From contig OX596337.1 in the NCBI GenBank assembly GCA_951394405.1, forward strand, positions 496,001 to 560,000: 64,000 nucleotides of DNA, in the 5' to 3' direction. The notes under the pieces were generated by a model, which had not been told where the DNA came from, did not search any database, and saw nothing but the letters and a program-made list of their open reading frames with translations. The position numbers were made by a program, and so were the translations under genes. This stretch comes from Coprinellus micaceus. Lineage: Eukaryota; Basidiomycota; Agaricomycetes; Agaricales; Psathyrellaceae. Each line of letters opens with the position of its first letter. Within the stretch, counting starts at the first letter, position 1. Positions 10,563-21,500 of this stretch are shown here, one piece after another.

Positions 10563-11691
10563 ATGGGCAAGGCTAAGAGTATAAGGGGAGGGGAATTGGG
10601 AAAGAAGAAGAAGCCCCAGAAGCACAAACGTAGTCCGGAAGGCAGTGCCCGCAGAACGGCTAAACAACGGGGTCACTTGGTGGGCCTAGATGCGACCAGT
10701 AAGTACTCATAGCTTCTCTTTTTTCAGACAAGACTTACCAGTTGTAGCACAATCAACCCTGCATGCTTACCCAACCCAATTTCTTGGGGTCCAAAGCGAT
10801 GCTAGCGCCCAGGAGAGGAAGAAGTTTCACTTTCCAGGAGACCTGGCTCATCCCTCCTCTCTGGAATGAGTCAGTGAGGACGGTATCTATCTCGTCGAGT
10901 TTAGTGAAGCAGCGTTAGAGGGACAGCCAGACAACCATCCCCCTGTCGCCCTCATCCGACTTGACGCCACCATCCCCCCAGAGGTCGGAAGAGAGGCGCT
11001 CGCCCTCTACGATGAAATGATAGCGGCAGGGTACCAGTATCCGGATCACAAGAACGACAACCGATCATCTACTCCAGCGTCGCATATTGGGACTTGGCAC
11101 CTGAGCTCCAAGGAGCCCATGGTCACAGCCGACACTCGCAAGCAGCCTCCTGCCGTCCTTCCAATTCAGGAAAAGTTCATGACCCTGGTCAAGACGAAGG
11201 TCGTCCCGCCCATTCAGTCAGCCCTCAAATACTGGGCACCACAAGTCTGGCCCAAGCAGCGGCGGTACGTTCCCAAATCTCAAGCACCCTAAGTATCTTG
11301 ACGTTAACAACACCTTTGACTTAGAGCCCACGAGTATGTCAAGGGGAAAATCCGCAAGACACACCGAGACCACTACCCTTCCGTCGACTTCGGGGGTGCG
11401 TTTTTCACCCTGGCGATGAAGGAAGGCTCAAGCGAACGGCTTCATATCGATTTCAACGACCACCCCCATTCTCTCACCTGGCTAGTACCTTTTGGGGATT
11501 GGACTGGCGGAGATTTTGTGGTCCCTCAGTTGGGAAAGGTGGTGCCGGTGCGCGCTGGTCAGATGCTTGGAGCAATGACCAGAATTCTTCTTCATTGCGG
11601 CACCCCGATTACAAGTGGTCGTAGGCTTGTACTGACCTGCTTCACCAATAACACTCTGATCCGCCATAGCGAGAGACGAGTGAAGAAGTAG
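10563..11691 (+). pseudogene. 2OG-Fe(II) oxygenase of TET/JBP type, with an in-frame stop
   Basis: Model: exons 10563-10698, 10742-11264 and 11325-11691 (introns 43 and 60 nt, GT-AG), 342 codons in one frame. The N-terminus is Lys/Arg-rich (GKKKKPQKHKR). The C-terminal exon carries the double-stranded beta-helix: RLHIDF supplies the HxD iron ligands (about H260, D262), LLHCG the distal His (about H310), and Arg about ten residues on (R320) the 2-oxoglutarate ligand. The context WLVPFGDWTGGDFVVPQLG is typical of basidiomycete TET/JBP-like proteins, a family reported with KDZ transposons; members oxidise methylated bases. A TGA at 10867-10869 (codon 88) interrupts the frame before the catalytic domain and no intron removes it cleanly. 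The catalytic residues themselves are intact. No KDZ transposase is visible nearby. Confidence 0.75.
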
Positions 11692-11925
11692 GATGCTTGT
11701 ATCTTGTTCTTATTTTGTTTGTCCTCTCATAAATACATCTCCATTCCCCCCGATAGGCGCCTGTTGGTATCTAGCTAGGGGTCATTGTGACAATCGTGAG
11801 AGTTGAGGCTGTCCCGAAAGGGCATCACCACAGCGGACATCTTCCTTTCCTCCTTTCAACCACAATCTCCTCAGAGACCTCTCGTTATCCCTTCCCTATA
11901 CCATCGACGATTAGCCGCCGCCCAT

Positions 11926-13301
11926 GCCCTCAAAGTATACGCCCCCCCCCACCACAACGTCTACCCCACCTCTCACCTCCTGCATTACAAGATCCTATCA
12001 TCCATTGTGCGAGCATTCGTGAAACCATCGCACGCTGGAGTGGCTAGAGACGTCGTCAGTATTGCGAGGGTTGAGGGGTGTGACGAGGAGAACGAAGACG
12101 GATACCGTACTTGCCCATTTCTCATCGTTCGTGCGGCTGGCCCCTCGTTCCAAATCCCGGCTCTGCAGGACCAAGAAGACATCGGATTCTCCAACATAGC
12201 GACGTGTTTTTCAGTGAATCCCGAGCCGGAATCGGGTGAAGATGTTGGTGAGGTGGAGATTCTGGAAGAGATGGCCAGTTATTCGAGGTGGGTGTCCTCA
12301 ATCCGAACGTGCCGTATCACCGCCTCCTCAACTGACCACGAAGTAGGGAGATACTTCGAGTGTAACCCAACCGATTCTACGTCAGGTCGCTCGCCATTAC
12401 TGAGGATCACGTTCGTCTGGTCCATTTCGACCGCGCTGGAGCCCAGATCTCCCCACGACTCCACATACACCGAAACCCCGCGACATTGATTCGACTGGTC
12501 GCCGGCATATCCTCAGCAAACGAGCGCTCTCTCGGCTTCGACGACAGCATCCAGTGGGCCATCACCAACGGGAGGAAGGAGAAGGGAACGCTAACCGCCA
12601 CTGGCACGACGGGAGAACTGAAGGCGTACCCCATCGCATCGACACTGGGAGACACCAATAATCATAGTTGCTCGAGGGAATCGGGGCGATATCCGCCGAC
12701 CCGTCCATATATGGTGTCACACCATATATGGACGGGCGACGACGTGCTGGAGGGTCCAAGACCCCGATAATCGCGAGGAGCTCGTAGTCAAAGACTCTTG
12801 GATTCACGACGACCACACACCAGAGCACGAACTCCTAGAGCTCGTCAAAGGGCACGGGGAAACGAAGAGCTTTCGTTGCCCAAGCGCCTGGGGCCAGTAC
12901 ACCAACCGCGAAGCCACTCGCATCGTGATGAAGTCGTACGGCAAAACCCATCGAGTTCTCCACCTTGGTTCTTCAAGTGCTCTGCGCGCTTCGCGACGCA
13001 ATAGCAGGTACGTGCTGTCTTTCTCTCAGCCGCCCCCTCCACTGACGTTTTTTAGCCCACCAACGCCTCACAAGTGATGGCATCCAGGTCCTGCACTGAG
13101 ACGCGTTCCACAACAATATACTGTTGGGAAACGATGGAGCCCCAGACGGTCAGAGAGGCATTCTCATCGACCTTGACCACGCCTTCTGTTACGACTCAGT
13201 TGGGGTGTCTCCAACAGTCGGCTCGGTCTGGTCAATCTCTGGCACGCTCGATATCGGCGATCGTAGTCGTTCTACCAGTGTGCGCGGTTTGGCGGCCGTA
13301 C
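11926..13301 (+). pseudogene. Fungal-type protein kinase (FunK1), degraded
   Basis: Homology runs from AFVKPSHAGVARDV through HVRLVHFDRAGAQIS, LVVKDSW (beta-3 Lys), IVMKSYGKT, the catalytic loop and GILIDLDHAF, which is the FunK1 order (Pkinase_fungal). Introns fit at 12288-12346 and 13008-13055. Lesions: TAA at 12363-12365 where the family has Gln (QPNRF); a frame change between about 12640 and 12665; another near 12960-12985; and TGA at 13097-13099 replacing the Arg of the HRD catalytic motif (reads H-stop-D). The C-lobe is lost: homology ends near 13200 and 136-bp tandem repeats begin at 13302. A kinase product is not possible as the sequence stands. Confidence 0.85.
12700..12736. repeat. 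37-bp perfect palindrome inside the kinase coding frame
   Basis: Left arm 12700-12717 (CCCGTCCATATATGGTGT) is exactly reverse-complementary to 12719-12736, around a single central C. It is read in frame as RPVHIWCHTIYGRA, a stretch that fits the FunK1 reading, so it is a chance or selected palindrome within former coding sequence rather than an insertion. Confidence 0.85.
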
Positions 13302-13573
13302 GTCACGTCTCGGGTCAGGGGTGATGTCGTCGATCACTTCTCTCCTTACTTCCTGGTGCAATATCGGCGATTGCTACCCTAGGTACTGCATCGTCGTCGA
13401 AGGTTGTTAAACCTTATATGTCTGCATCGTAGATGTCGTCACGTCTCGGGTCGGGGGTGATGTCGTCGATCACCTCTCTCCTTACTTCCTAGTGCAATGT
13501 CGGCGATTGCTATCCTAGGTACTGCGTCGTCGTCGAAGGTTGTTAAACCTTATATGTCTGTATCGTAGGTGTC
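13302..13573. repeat. Tandem repeat, 136-bp period, two close copies
   Basis: Copy 1 (13302-13437) and copy 2 (13438-13573) both begin GTCACGTCTCGGGTC and share GTCGTCGAAGGTTGTTAAACC and ATATGTCTG. They differ at few positions, mostly C/T and A/G transitions. A more diverged third copy starts at about 13568. The repeats sit exactly where the kinase C-lobe should be. Downstream to about 14100 the sequence stays GTCG-rich with no gene. Confidence 0.85.
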
Positions 13574-14099
13574 GTTGTGTCTCGGTCGAGAGTGACGTCG
13601 ACGACCGTCCTTCCTTTACTACGTGTGCGCTTTCGGCGTTCGCTATCACATTCTGTATACCTTAGTCGTGTCGACGTCTGTCAGTATTAGTACGGGAATC
13701 ATCAATGTCTTGACGAGTGGGATGTCAGCGATCCCTATCTCATCCTCTATGTCGACGTCCCAGATGTCTCTGTGTCGACGAAGCTTGAGTCGTTGTCGTC
13801 TGTCTTCCTCGGCTACCGGAGTCTTCAGATGTGATCTCTCCTATGTAGAATTTAGTCGTCATTTGCGAAGTCCTGGATATCTGTGTCGTATATATTCCTG
13901 TGAGTGCGATGTCGGCGATCGCTACTTCCCTGCTGCTGCACGTAATGTCAGTGGGGTCTCGTATACCCGTGTCGTACGTATCTCCGTCCTTATGTCGATG
14001 CGGGAGTCGTCAGTGTTGATCATAGTTATTGTTGGCTTCTATGACGATGTAGTCGGACTTAGTCTTGAGAGATCCGTCTGGCTTGTTCTCCTCGTTGCT

Positions 14100-14610
14100 C
14101 TGGGATAGAGGGTTGTCAGATTAGATCATCTAAATGGGACTCACTTCTGGTCAGCGTAGTGTTAGATCAATGAATGCAGAGAGCGACGAGGTGGACAACC
14201 ATTACTGGTTTCCCTGAGAGTTTGGGGAACAAAGTGATAGATGTTGATGAAGGCGAAAGACGGGTAAGATACAAGTATAACAAGCTAAGGTACATGGGTA
14301 TGTCTAAGTGGTATATATACTTAGAGGTACGAGTCGCTATGAGTCAGTACAAGTCCGAGTTGAGTCAAAGAACAGCCGCATATACTACGGAATGCTGCGC
14401 GATGCTGTGTACGAGTAAGCAAGGCTGTGCGATCTGAGTAAAGCAAAGCTGCGCAGAGCTGCGTAGAACGAGTCATACATACTGCGCAAGACTGCGCGAA
14501 ACGAGTCATACAATACGAGTCACAAAAGAGATAATCGCTTGAAAATAAAATGAGTCCGCGATGAGATAAGATAAAAAGAGAAAATAGGGGCAAAAAGATA
14601 AGTATGTGAA
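14100..14610. other. Purine-rich repetitive spacer
   Basis: Contains short direct repeats such as AACGAGTCATACA (two copies around 14468-14515) and CTGCGC clusters. No coding potential is seen. It lies just upstream of the truncation point of the copia element. Confidence 0.4.
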
Positions 14611-14620
14611 GCGAAGCGTA

Positions 14621-15156
14621 ACAGTTACCTCAAGGGAACCAAAGATCTGAAGCTGACCTATCGTAACAATGGTAGCAAGATGTCTTCGGAACTCTTTCAA
14701 GCATACAGCGACGCAGATCATGCTGGGTGCCTTGACACGCGACGATCCACATCTGGATTTGTCATTAAAATGGGATCAGGAGCAGTTAGTTGGTCGGCAA
14801 AGAAGCAATCGACGGTGGCAGACTCCTCAACAGAGGCAGAGTACGTCTCTGCGTCGAGCGCTGGAAGGGACATCATCTGGATGCGCACACTCCTGAAGGA
14901 ACTTGGTCACGACGTCTCTACTCCCTCACCACTCATGGTCGACAACCAATCCGCACTCAAGGTTCTCCGGAACCCAGAACTCCATAGCCGAATGAAGCAC
15001 ATCGATATAAAGATGCATTGGATTCGGGATGCTATCAAGCGAGGCGACATTACTGTTCACTTTTTATCTACTACCGATATGATCGCCGATATATTTACTA
15101 AACCTTTACCCAAACCTGCCATTGAACGTCATCGACTTGCTCTTGGACTCGAGTAA
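14621..15156 (+). mobile_element. Ty1/copia pol fragment (RT end and RNase H), 5'-truncated
   Basis: An open frame reads YLKGTKDLKLTY, then the copia RNase H domain: YSDADHAGCLDTRRSTSG, SWSAKKQSTVADSSTEAEY, MVDNQSAL, HIDIKMHWIRD, DIFTKPL and a final ERHRLALGL, followed by a TAA and an LTR. These are the classic Ty1/copia RNase H motifs with the acidic catalytic residues present. The frame is intact over this piece, but reverse transcriptase, integrase and gag are missing. The break is near 14605-14621, so the copy is dead. The polypurine-like TTGAGGGGGTG lies immediately before the LTR at 15184. Confidence 0.9.
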
Positions 15157-15183
15157 ATACAGAGACATTACATTGAGGGGGTG

Positions 15184-15520
15184 TGTTGGAAGACAATGCT
15201 CATGTCAACTCTATCTCTACAAAGAATACCTCTATTTCGAACGTTTTACTTATCTTCTATTGTTCTACAGAGAACAACAAGCACCTTGTATTATTCCCAT
15301 TATACTCGCACTTATTGTTCTCTTATCTCCACCTTATCTCCATTCACTGCTATTGTTCTCTACTTATGGAACGTCTATTGTTCTTTCCTATTGTTCCGCA
15401 TATAGGTTATCTATTGTTCTCCACAGTATATAGTCCACACTGTAAGTGGGTGAGTCCCCATCGAACTCTCCCCACTTACAGGTGCGTATCTTGTATACCC
15501 TACTTACTTCCAATCTAACA
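15184..15520 (+). repeat. Putative 3' LTR of the copia fragment
   Basis: Begins TGTTGGA directly after a polypurine tract and ends TCTAACA, so the ends are short inverted repeats of TGTT..A / T..AACA type. The length is 337 bp. It is pyrimidine-rich with repeated TCTATTGTTCT words. The 5' LTR is absent, so target duplication cannot be checked. A direct repeat of CATCGAACTCTCCCCACTTA lies both inside the LTR end (about 15457-15480) and immediately across its 3' border (about 15520-15541). Confidence 0.65.
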
Positions 15521-15541
15521 TCGAACTCTCCCCACTTACAG

Positions 15542-16270
15542 TGGGTCATACTTGCATCGTTCTACACTCGGCACACCGCCATCGTCGCCAAGTATCTCAA
15601 CCATAATTGATTAGGTGAGGGATTGGTTGGATGTGAGGGAGACCAAGGGCTTGTCCTGCGTCTGAGAAGGTTGTAGATGTGTGAGATGTGCCAGTCGGGG
15701 AAGGGTTTCAAACTATATTAGAACTGACCTTTGCCTGCCTTGTCGTCGGCGTCATTCGCTCTAGAACCAAGGAGCAAATATAAATACAGCCCATGTGCTG
15801 GTTCATGGACCAACCACTTGTCATGTCCGGGAACATCTTGTTCACCATACCCTACATCATATTCTTCTTTTCCAACTATCTTTGAATACTATCGTCACTC
15901 TTTCCATCAGGACTCATCCTGGGCCACTGACAGTGGCAGCAAATACCTCCCAAATGAGATAGGCGCCTGTGACGGTCACAACAATCCGTGCCTCTCGGTG
16001 ACAATGGTGAGAATCTGAGACACTGCCCTCGATTCTCAACGGAACAAGTCCCCCAGCCACGACATTCAACCCAACATCCCTCGCTCTCCACCACATCAAC
16101 AAGTCTTCCGGTCCACTCAACCTCCCACCCCAGCAGGGCCCCCAGGCTGCTTGAACCACCTAGCCACGTCAGCAAGCACCCAGCCTGTGCAGACCACGTT
16201 CGCCTCAAATTTGAGCCCCGAAACCAGATGCCCTCTATGAACCTTCAGATCGAAGCGCCCTCCAGAATAC
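15542..16270. other. Intergenic, no clear gene
   Basis: Ser/Pro/His-rich open frames are present on both strands. They could represent the unrecognised N-terminal region of the following cyclin remnant, but nothing supports a start or exon structure. Confidence 0.3.
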
Positions 16271-16274
16271 GGCC

Positions 16275-17434
16275 ATGACAGCCACAGAATCCTTGCGTGA
16301 CGCCAACGCATCCAAGAACAAGTTCGCACTTGGTCTCATCTCGGTAAGTTAGCGGCTCTCACCCCTCTCACTGCTTATTGGTGTTTACGTTTGAGAACAG
16401 ATCAAGCTGTGAAGACCTTGTGCAAGGTCTGGCATCTCCAGCTCCCCCCCCTCCCCCTCCCCCCCCCCACAAAGCAAACCACATCCCTCCCCAACATTCC
16501 TCCCAAATCGCCGATTTTCGACGGCTGGCCACGCCCAACTGTCGCATTCACTGCCTCAGCTCCGATTCCCACGCCCTCAACGGAGTGGCACTACCGCCGA
16601 GCTTCGACATCTAGTCCCGATTCGAGACTTCGTGAACGAAGTTATCCGCCGCTCCCGCACCCCCGGCTGCATCCTCTAGACTGCCCCATGCTATACCTCG
16701 AGGCCATTCACCCGAAGATCCCAGAGCTTGCCTGTCTCGAACGAATCGAGAAAGGCAACAACGGAGAGCCCGAGTCGGCCCCTCGCATTGTCGCTACCGC
16801 GGAGGAGCGAGAGCGGTCGAGGCGAGAGGAGGAGGGATTGGCATTTGGAGGCCCATCGACCGTCCGTTTCGACTCGAACGATGTCGACGCGATGGACACT
16901 GTGAGGATGGAAGCTGACGAAGGAAGCTATCCCTATGGCCCGGATGAACCGTCGATGAACCAAACGCGAAGCTCGAGCTACTTATTGATGTAAGTGGATT
17001 CGACAAGATCGCATCTTGGAGAGGCGGAATTCCCCTCAACGCAATAATTGACCACTTCTCCTCTCAGCCCCAGTGCTGATCTTTCATCACCCCTCCTATG
17101 CCCGCGCTGTGCCTTCCTCGCCGCCTCCATCCTCGCTTCAACATTCACCCAAGACAAGTACTATTCGAATTGTGCATGGGCGAAGCTCTCCGGCCTTTCT
17201 CCTAAGGAGATTGGCCGCTGTGGGCAAGCCCTTGGGTCGGCCTTCGAATGGGGCTTGCGGGTCGGCAAGACCACTTGTGCTGTTACTACCAGGCTCCAGC
17301 TTGCTGCAGCCGCCCTCCAGCACGGCCGTTATGCGTTGCCAGAGCGAGAGCTCTCTCAACACGACAATGCCATCACCACCCGAACCCATCAACCCGCCTG
17401 CTACGATCCGCGAGAGCTCAGCATTCGTGCCTGA
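16275..17434 (+). pseudogene. Pcl-type (Pho80-like) cyclin remnant
   Basis: Recognisable blocks in order: KFALGLIS (exon ending 16343), then after a GT-AG intron (16344-16400) DQAVKTLCKVW, then LVPIRDFVNEVIRRSRTPGCIL, YLEAIHPKIPEL, and after an intron at 16990-17067 the cyclin-box core CPRCAFLAASILASTFTQD, YYSNCAWAKLSGL and EIGRCGQALG. This order fits fungal Pcl cyclins, which pair with a Pho85-like kinase. Damage: TAG at 16677-16679 where Gln is expected (IL-Q-TA), a +1 frame change just after it, and a phase mismatch at the first intron. A long Glu/Arg-rich insertion separates the two cyclin-box halves, as some basidiomycete members have. Not functional as read. Confidence 0.7.
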
Positions 17435-17629
17435 GAGCGGTGCCCCATGGTTCCACCGGAAATCGTCGCATTATCAAGCGGGCCCCGACGCTTCCCGATG
17501 GCGCACTGTCGCTCTTCCTCATGAGTATGTCATCGAATTGAATCAAAGAAGTGTCAAAGAACTGAAGTCGCTGAGGTTCAAGAAGCCTTAGCCTCTACAA
17601 AGCTGGGGGATGCTTCTGGAATCCTCAGT

Positions 17630-18560
17630 GGGACACAGAGGGCCATCCGATGGCATCCACCCGCATACGACATCCGGGTCGAGAATATCGAAGTTCCTCG
17701 GTACGTTGTTGGCATTTGGGAGGGGTTCATTCCATTCTAACCTCTGTTCCTGCACAGGATCTTGCATCCCAACGACGCTATCGTGAGAGTGAAGGTGAGC
17801 AACCGTGATCGTCTGCTCTCCCCCCAAAGCTCACCTGTTCCTGTGGCAGTATGCAGCACTGTGTGGTGAGTACAGGCAAAGATATTGTCCACGTTCGACA
17901 TCCAAACGGTTGAACGCCATTCTAGGAGGCGACCTCCACATTTACAGGGGAAACGGTGGGGTCAAAGCTGTCCATACCTGTGGCCGCGAATTCATTGGCG
18001 AGGTCGTCGCGCTTGAATCGAGCTACGGGCCTCAGGCAGAAGGCCCGCGCTTTGCTCGAGCCTCAAAATCGACCATAAGGTTGTGTCGCCGTTCACTGTC
18101 AACTGCGGGGAGTGCAGGTCGGTTCATTCTTCATCCTCACTCAAAAATTCACCGCCCACCCCCATACCTCAGTCACGGTATCTGTCGCCTTGGGTACACC
18201 GCACAATGTATTGAAGGTGCCCTCTTTGGCTCACCACTTCTGGACGGCGGTCAGGCCCAATGTGTTCGCGTCCCAAAAGCCGGAGGAACTCTCTTCGACC
18301 TCGGCGACCCCTCCACCTGGTCGTCCAGCACGGCCCCGGAGGAGCGGCAGACCGCCCTCTCTAAACTCTCTGACAGCTCCTTGCTCATGCTTGCGGACAT
18401 TCTCCCCACCGGCGTCTTCGCAGCCGTGCAGGCAATCAACCACCCAAAGGTCCAGCCGGTTTTGACCGGCAAACCACGGCCCCTTTGCTTCAGTTCGATG
18501 CCCGAAAGCAACAACTTCAGCATCTTGGATGAGGACAAGCGTCAACTACTTGCACGTCAC
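17630..18560 (+). pseudogene. Zinc-dependent alcohol dehydrogenase (MDR family), broken
   Basis: Exons: to 17700, 17758-17794, 17850-17865, 17926-18117 and 18173 onward; introns of 57, 55, 60 and 55 nt have good GT-AG ends and branch sites. Blocks read RWHPPAYDIRVENIEVPR, ILHPNDAIVRVK, YAALCG-GDLHIYRG, GREFIGEVVAL, then after a frame change near 18040 LKIDHKVVSPFTVNCGEC, GYTAQC, LLDGGQAQCVRVPKAGG and LADILPTGVFAAV. These are GroES-like MDR dehydrogenase landmarks with the structural-zinc Cys cluster. Usual CGSDLH reads CGGDLH, and GHEF reads GREF, losing a zinc-ligand His. The Rossmann cofactor domain that should follow about 18540 is not recognisable. A dead, truncated copy. Confidence 0.75.
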
Positions 18561-18583
18561 CCAGTCCAGATATGCCAAGCCTG

Positions 18584-21500
18584 AGTTATTCCGAGCGCTG
18601 TCGTCAGTTTCGTCGTCGCCATCCAGTTTGTGCAGCTCCGCCGCCACCGATCCTGCACTTCAGACGAGCGCCTACTTCGAGGATGCCCACTGCCCAACCG
18701 AGTTCTACAACAGCCCCATCCCAAGAATCAACACGGAGCTCTTGGTTCCTCGGTAAAACGGACTCGCGGCTTATTCCGCATTCCAAACTTCGGCGCCTAC
18801 GCGAATACGACATCGAGCAAGGGCGAGGAACAAATCCCTGCGACCTTCGACTATCCTGCTGCTGCGCAGCAGGCGACGTACAGAGATCATTGGTGACACG
18901 GTCAACGCTTCGTATCAACAAGTTCAATAGGGCGCGGTTTCCCATTCAAGAATCATGGTGGTTATTCACCTGTTTGTCACCGTGGATCCCTTCTGCGCCC
19001 CTCCTCCCCTTTCAGCAGCTGGACGTTGCCCTGGCATCTGATTCAAGTCCCGGTCCCCGCCCACTCATCCTCGACTCCTGCATCCCTGAATTGGTGCGTG
19101 GAGCATGTTTAACCTCCCATTTTCCTAACGTCTCCGCCCTCTTTACTCGATTACTCTATTCTTCCCCCAACGATCAATGGCTCTCATCTTGTTGTGTGGA
19201 TGTGGGTGTGTGGTGGTTACGGATTGGATTACCTATTTCATTGTCTCGCTTGATATGTAGATTCCGTCATAGATCCTTTGCGACTCGGCCGCCTTGTACC
19301 AGTATTAGCAGGTTTGATAGAGGGTGGTTCTGTTACCGTAAATCCATGTTCAGTGCTTCTCTACCACCGCTCCGTCGATTACATTGGCTTGTAATTATAC
19401 CGTCATGATATTGGTCCCCGTCGCGTCGCTCTAAGTCCTTCCTCACTTTACCATTTATACAGAACAACCGTTCCCCGACAGTGTTTGGCCAAGCTGGGTC
19501 ACAACACTGGGACCTGATTCACCTGAAAGGAAGGCACAATCGACTGGCAGAAACCGTGTTCCCTCCCCTTGCAGTTGCTGCTGGTGACCCTCCTATGGGG
19601 CACAACCCACACCCCGAATTCCACTAACCCATTTTGATATGTGCCTGAGTGCCGGCGCGAGCAGCGCTGAGTCTGGTTAGAGGGACGGGCAGAGAGGGCT
19701 CCTTAATGTAGTATCACACAGCTATCATTGCTTCTTGTCTCATGCCCTGACCCTGTTGCCCTGATTTCCTTCTTTTTGAGGATGAGTTGAGCTAGACTAG
19801 TATGTCGATGGGAAGACTCTGGCTAAAACCGGGGGTCCACTTGAGCCACGAACAGATAGAAGCTGGAGACATGGGAAAAGCGATGAACTCGCCACTGACT
19901 AGAGTACCGTGACGGTTACGGTCGTGAGTCATAAGTCCACATCCTTATAAGTTATTCCCTAGGTATGCCAGGTGTGTCATCGCAGACCAGACCTCCCATG
20001 TCGGCCATCCTGGCCAACATGGGACCATGGGATAATTATTGCGATGGGTGGAACAACAGTTCGGATACACTTAAGACGCCATCCAGTGTCCGCCAGCCGA
20101 CCCGACCTCCTATAATTCCATGGTTAGAGCCGCCTCATGGGGTTGTGACTGGCAAGTGTCCGTACTAAACGCTGACAGAGCTGGTCTGCAGCGCGATATT
20201 CTCTCTGGGTAGCGAGTGGACAGCCACATTCTCGCCGTTCACTATGGATCAGGTGCGGCGGTGATAGGCGCCAGAAATTAAGCTTCAAGACTCGGGGCAA
20301 TTCAGGTGGATCAAAACAAGTTAGGATATAGCTACTTGCACTTTTGCTACGGGCCCGCCTCATCCACCGTTGCCCTCTGTTTCGCGAGGTATGATCCAGT
20401 TTACACTTTACGGCTCACATTCCGAAGTGACCGCCCTTAGTGAGGTGGGCCTTCCTTACTGGGTGGATGTATAGAATACATCCGTGGATGGGATGAGGCC
20501 AGGAGGCGGACGGGAGACGGCGCGTGCGCCGTTGTTTGGTCCACGCCCCTCGACCAAACTCCGCGATTTTCGAGGCTTCTCGATGGGACGCGTACGCTTT
20601 GTCCCACCTTTTTGTGCTCTCGAGTGGCTTTCCCGGCGTTTTTTGCCGCCCACCACTCCCGCCCACCACCAGCGCCTACGCATGGCCATCAGGCCCGGCA
20701 AGCTCCGGGCTGGTGGTCTCTGGGCGTTCCAGCCAGCTGGCCCAGGCAAACCCACAATACTCAGATCCCACTCGCGTACACGCTCGCGTCGAGAGGACGC
20801 CGACGATCCCTATCTCATATTGGGTAAGGGCAGTTTGTGGTAGCTGCGCTTGTCATCGTATTTTGGACAGCTGTATACCCCAAAGCTGGCGGTGTCCGGG
20901 TCCAGTGCCGCTTGAAGATTTGAAAACATCATCGGGCGGTGAGTGAAACTGTTGGCCGAACGCGCCTGTGTTAATCCGAAGGTTGTGACCCTTTTCACAG
21001 CCTGGGGTCGACCTCGGCGCTCACCATCTGAAGAGCATTGCCACCTCAATTATGATCACCATTTAATCATTGTCTTACCCAAGCTTGAACAGACATCCCC
21101 CCGCAAATACGTCCCAGGCTCTAAGCGGAGCTGCTAGCTGCCAGACTGACAAATGTAGCTACGCCTCTCCATTGTAATTCAGACCAGAACCCCTGCAACT
21201 ATTTTGGACTGCCGTGTGCCGCCCACCTAGCTACTAGCATAAAACAGAACTGGACTAGGATCAGTGTCGTGAATCGTAGAGTTCGGAATGGCTTGAGCCT
21301 ACCAGGACTGCCAGGGTCACCAGCATAGGTCTGTGGCGTTCTGCGACGCGAACTGCTGATCTGACCATGCATCAGACAGGCTGACCTTCCGTATCCGATG
21401 ACTTTGATTTGCCCAGATCTGCGCCGAAACGAATCCATTTTTTCGAGTGATGCCACCCACCTTTACGCACATCTTCTCTTACCAGCGACCCACGCTGCAC

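Noticed and set aside
10699..10741. Alternative acceptor TTTTTTCAG at about 10727 for the first TET/JBP intron
   Set aside because: It brings a TAG into frame within a few codons; the acceptor at 10741 keeps the frame for the whole 342-codon model, although a 43-nt intron is short.
18572..19408. 278-codon + strand open frame after the alcohol dehydrogenase remnant
   Set aside because: Starts inside decayed sequence, has no recognisable domain and Ser/Arg/Cys-biased composition; length alone is weak evidence in GC-rich DNA.
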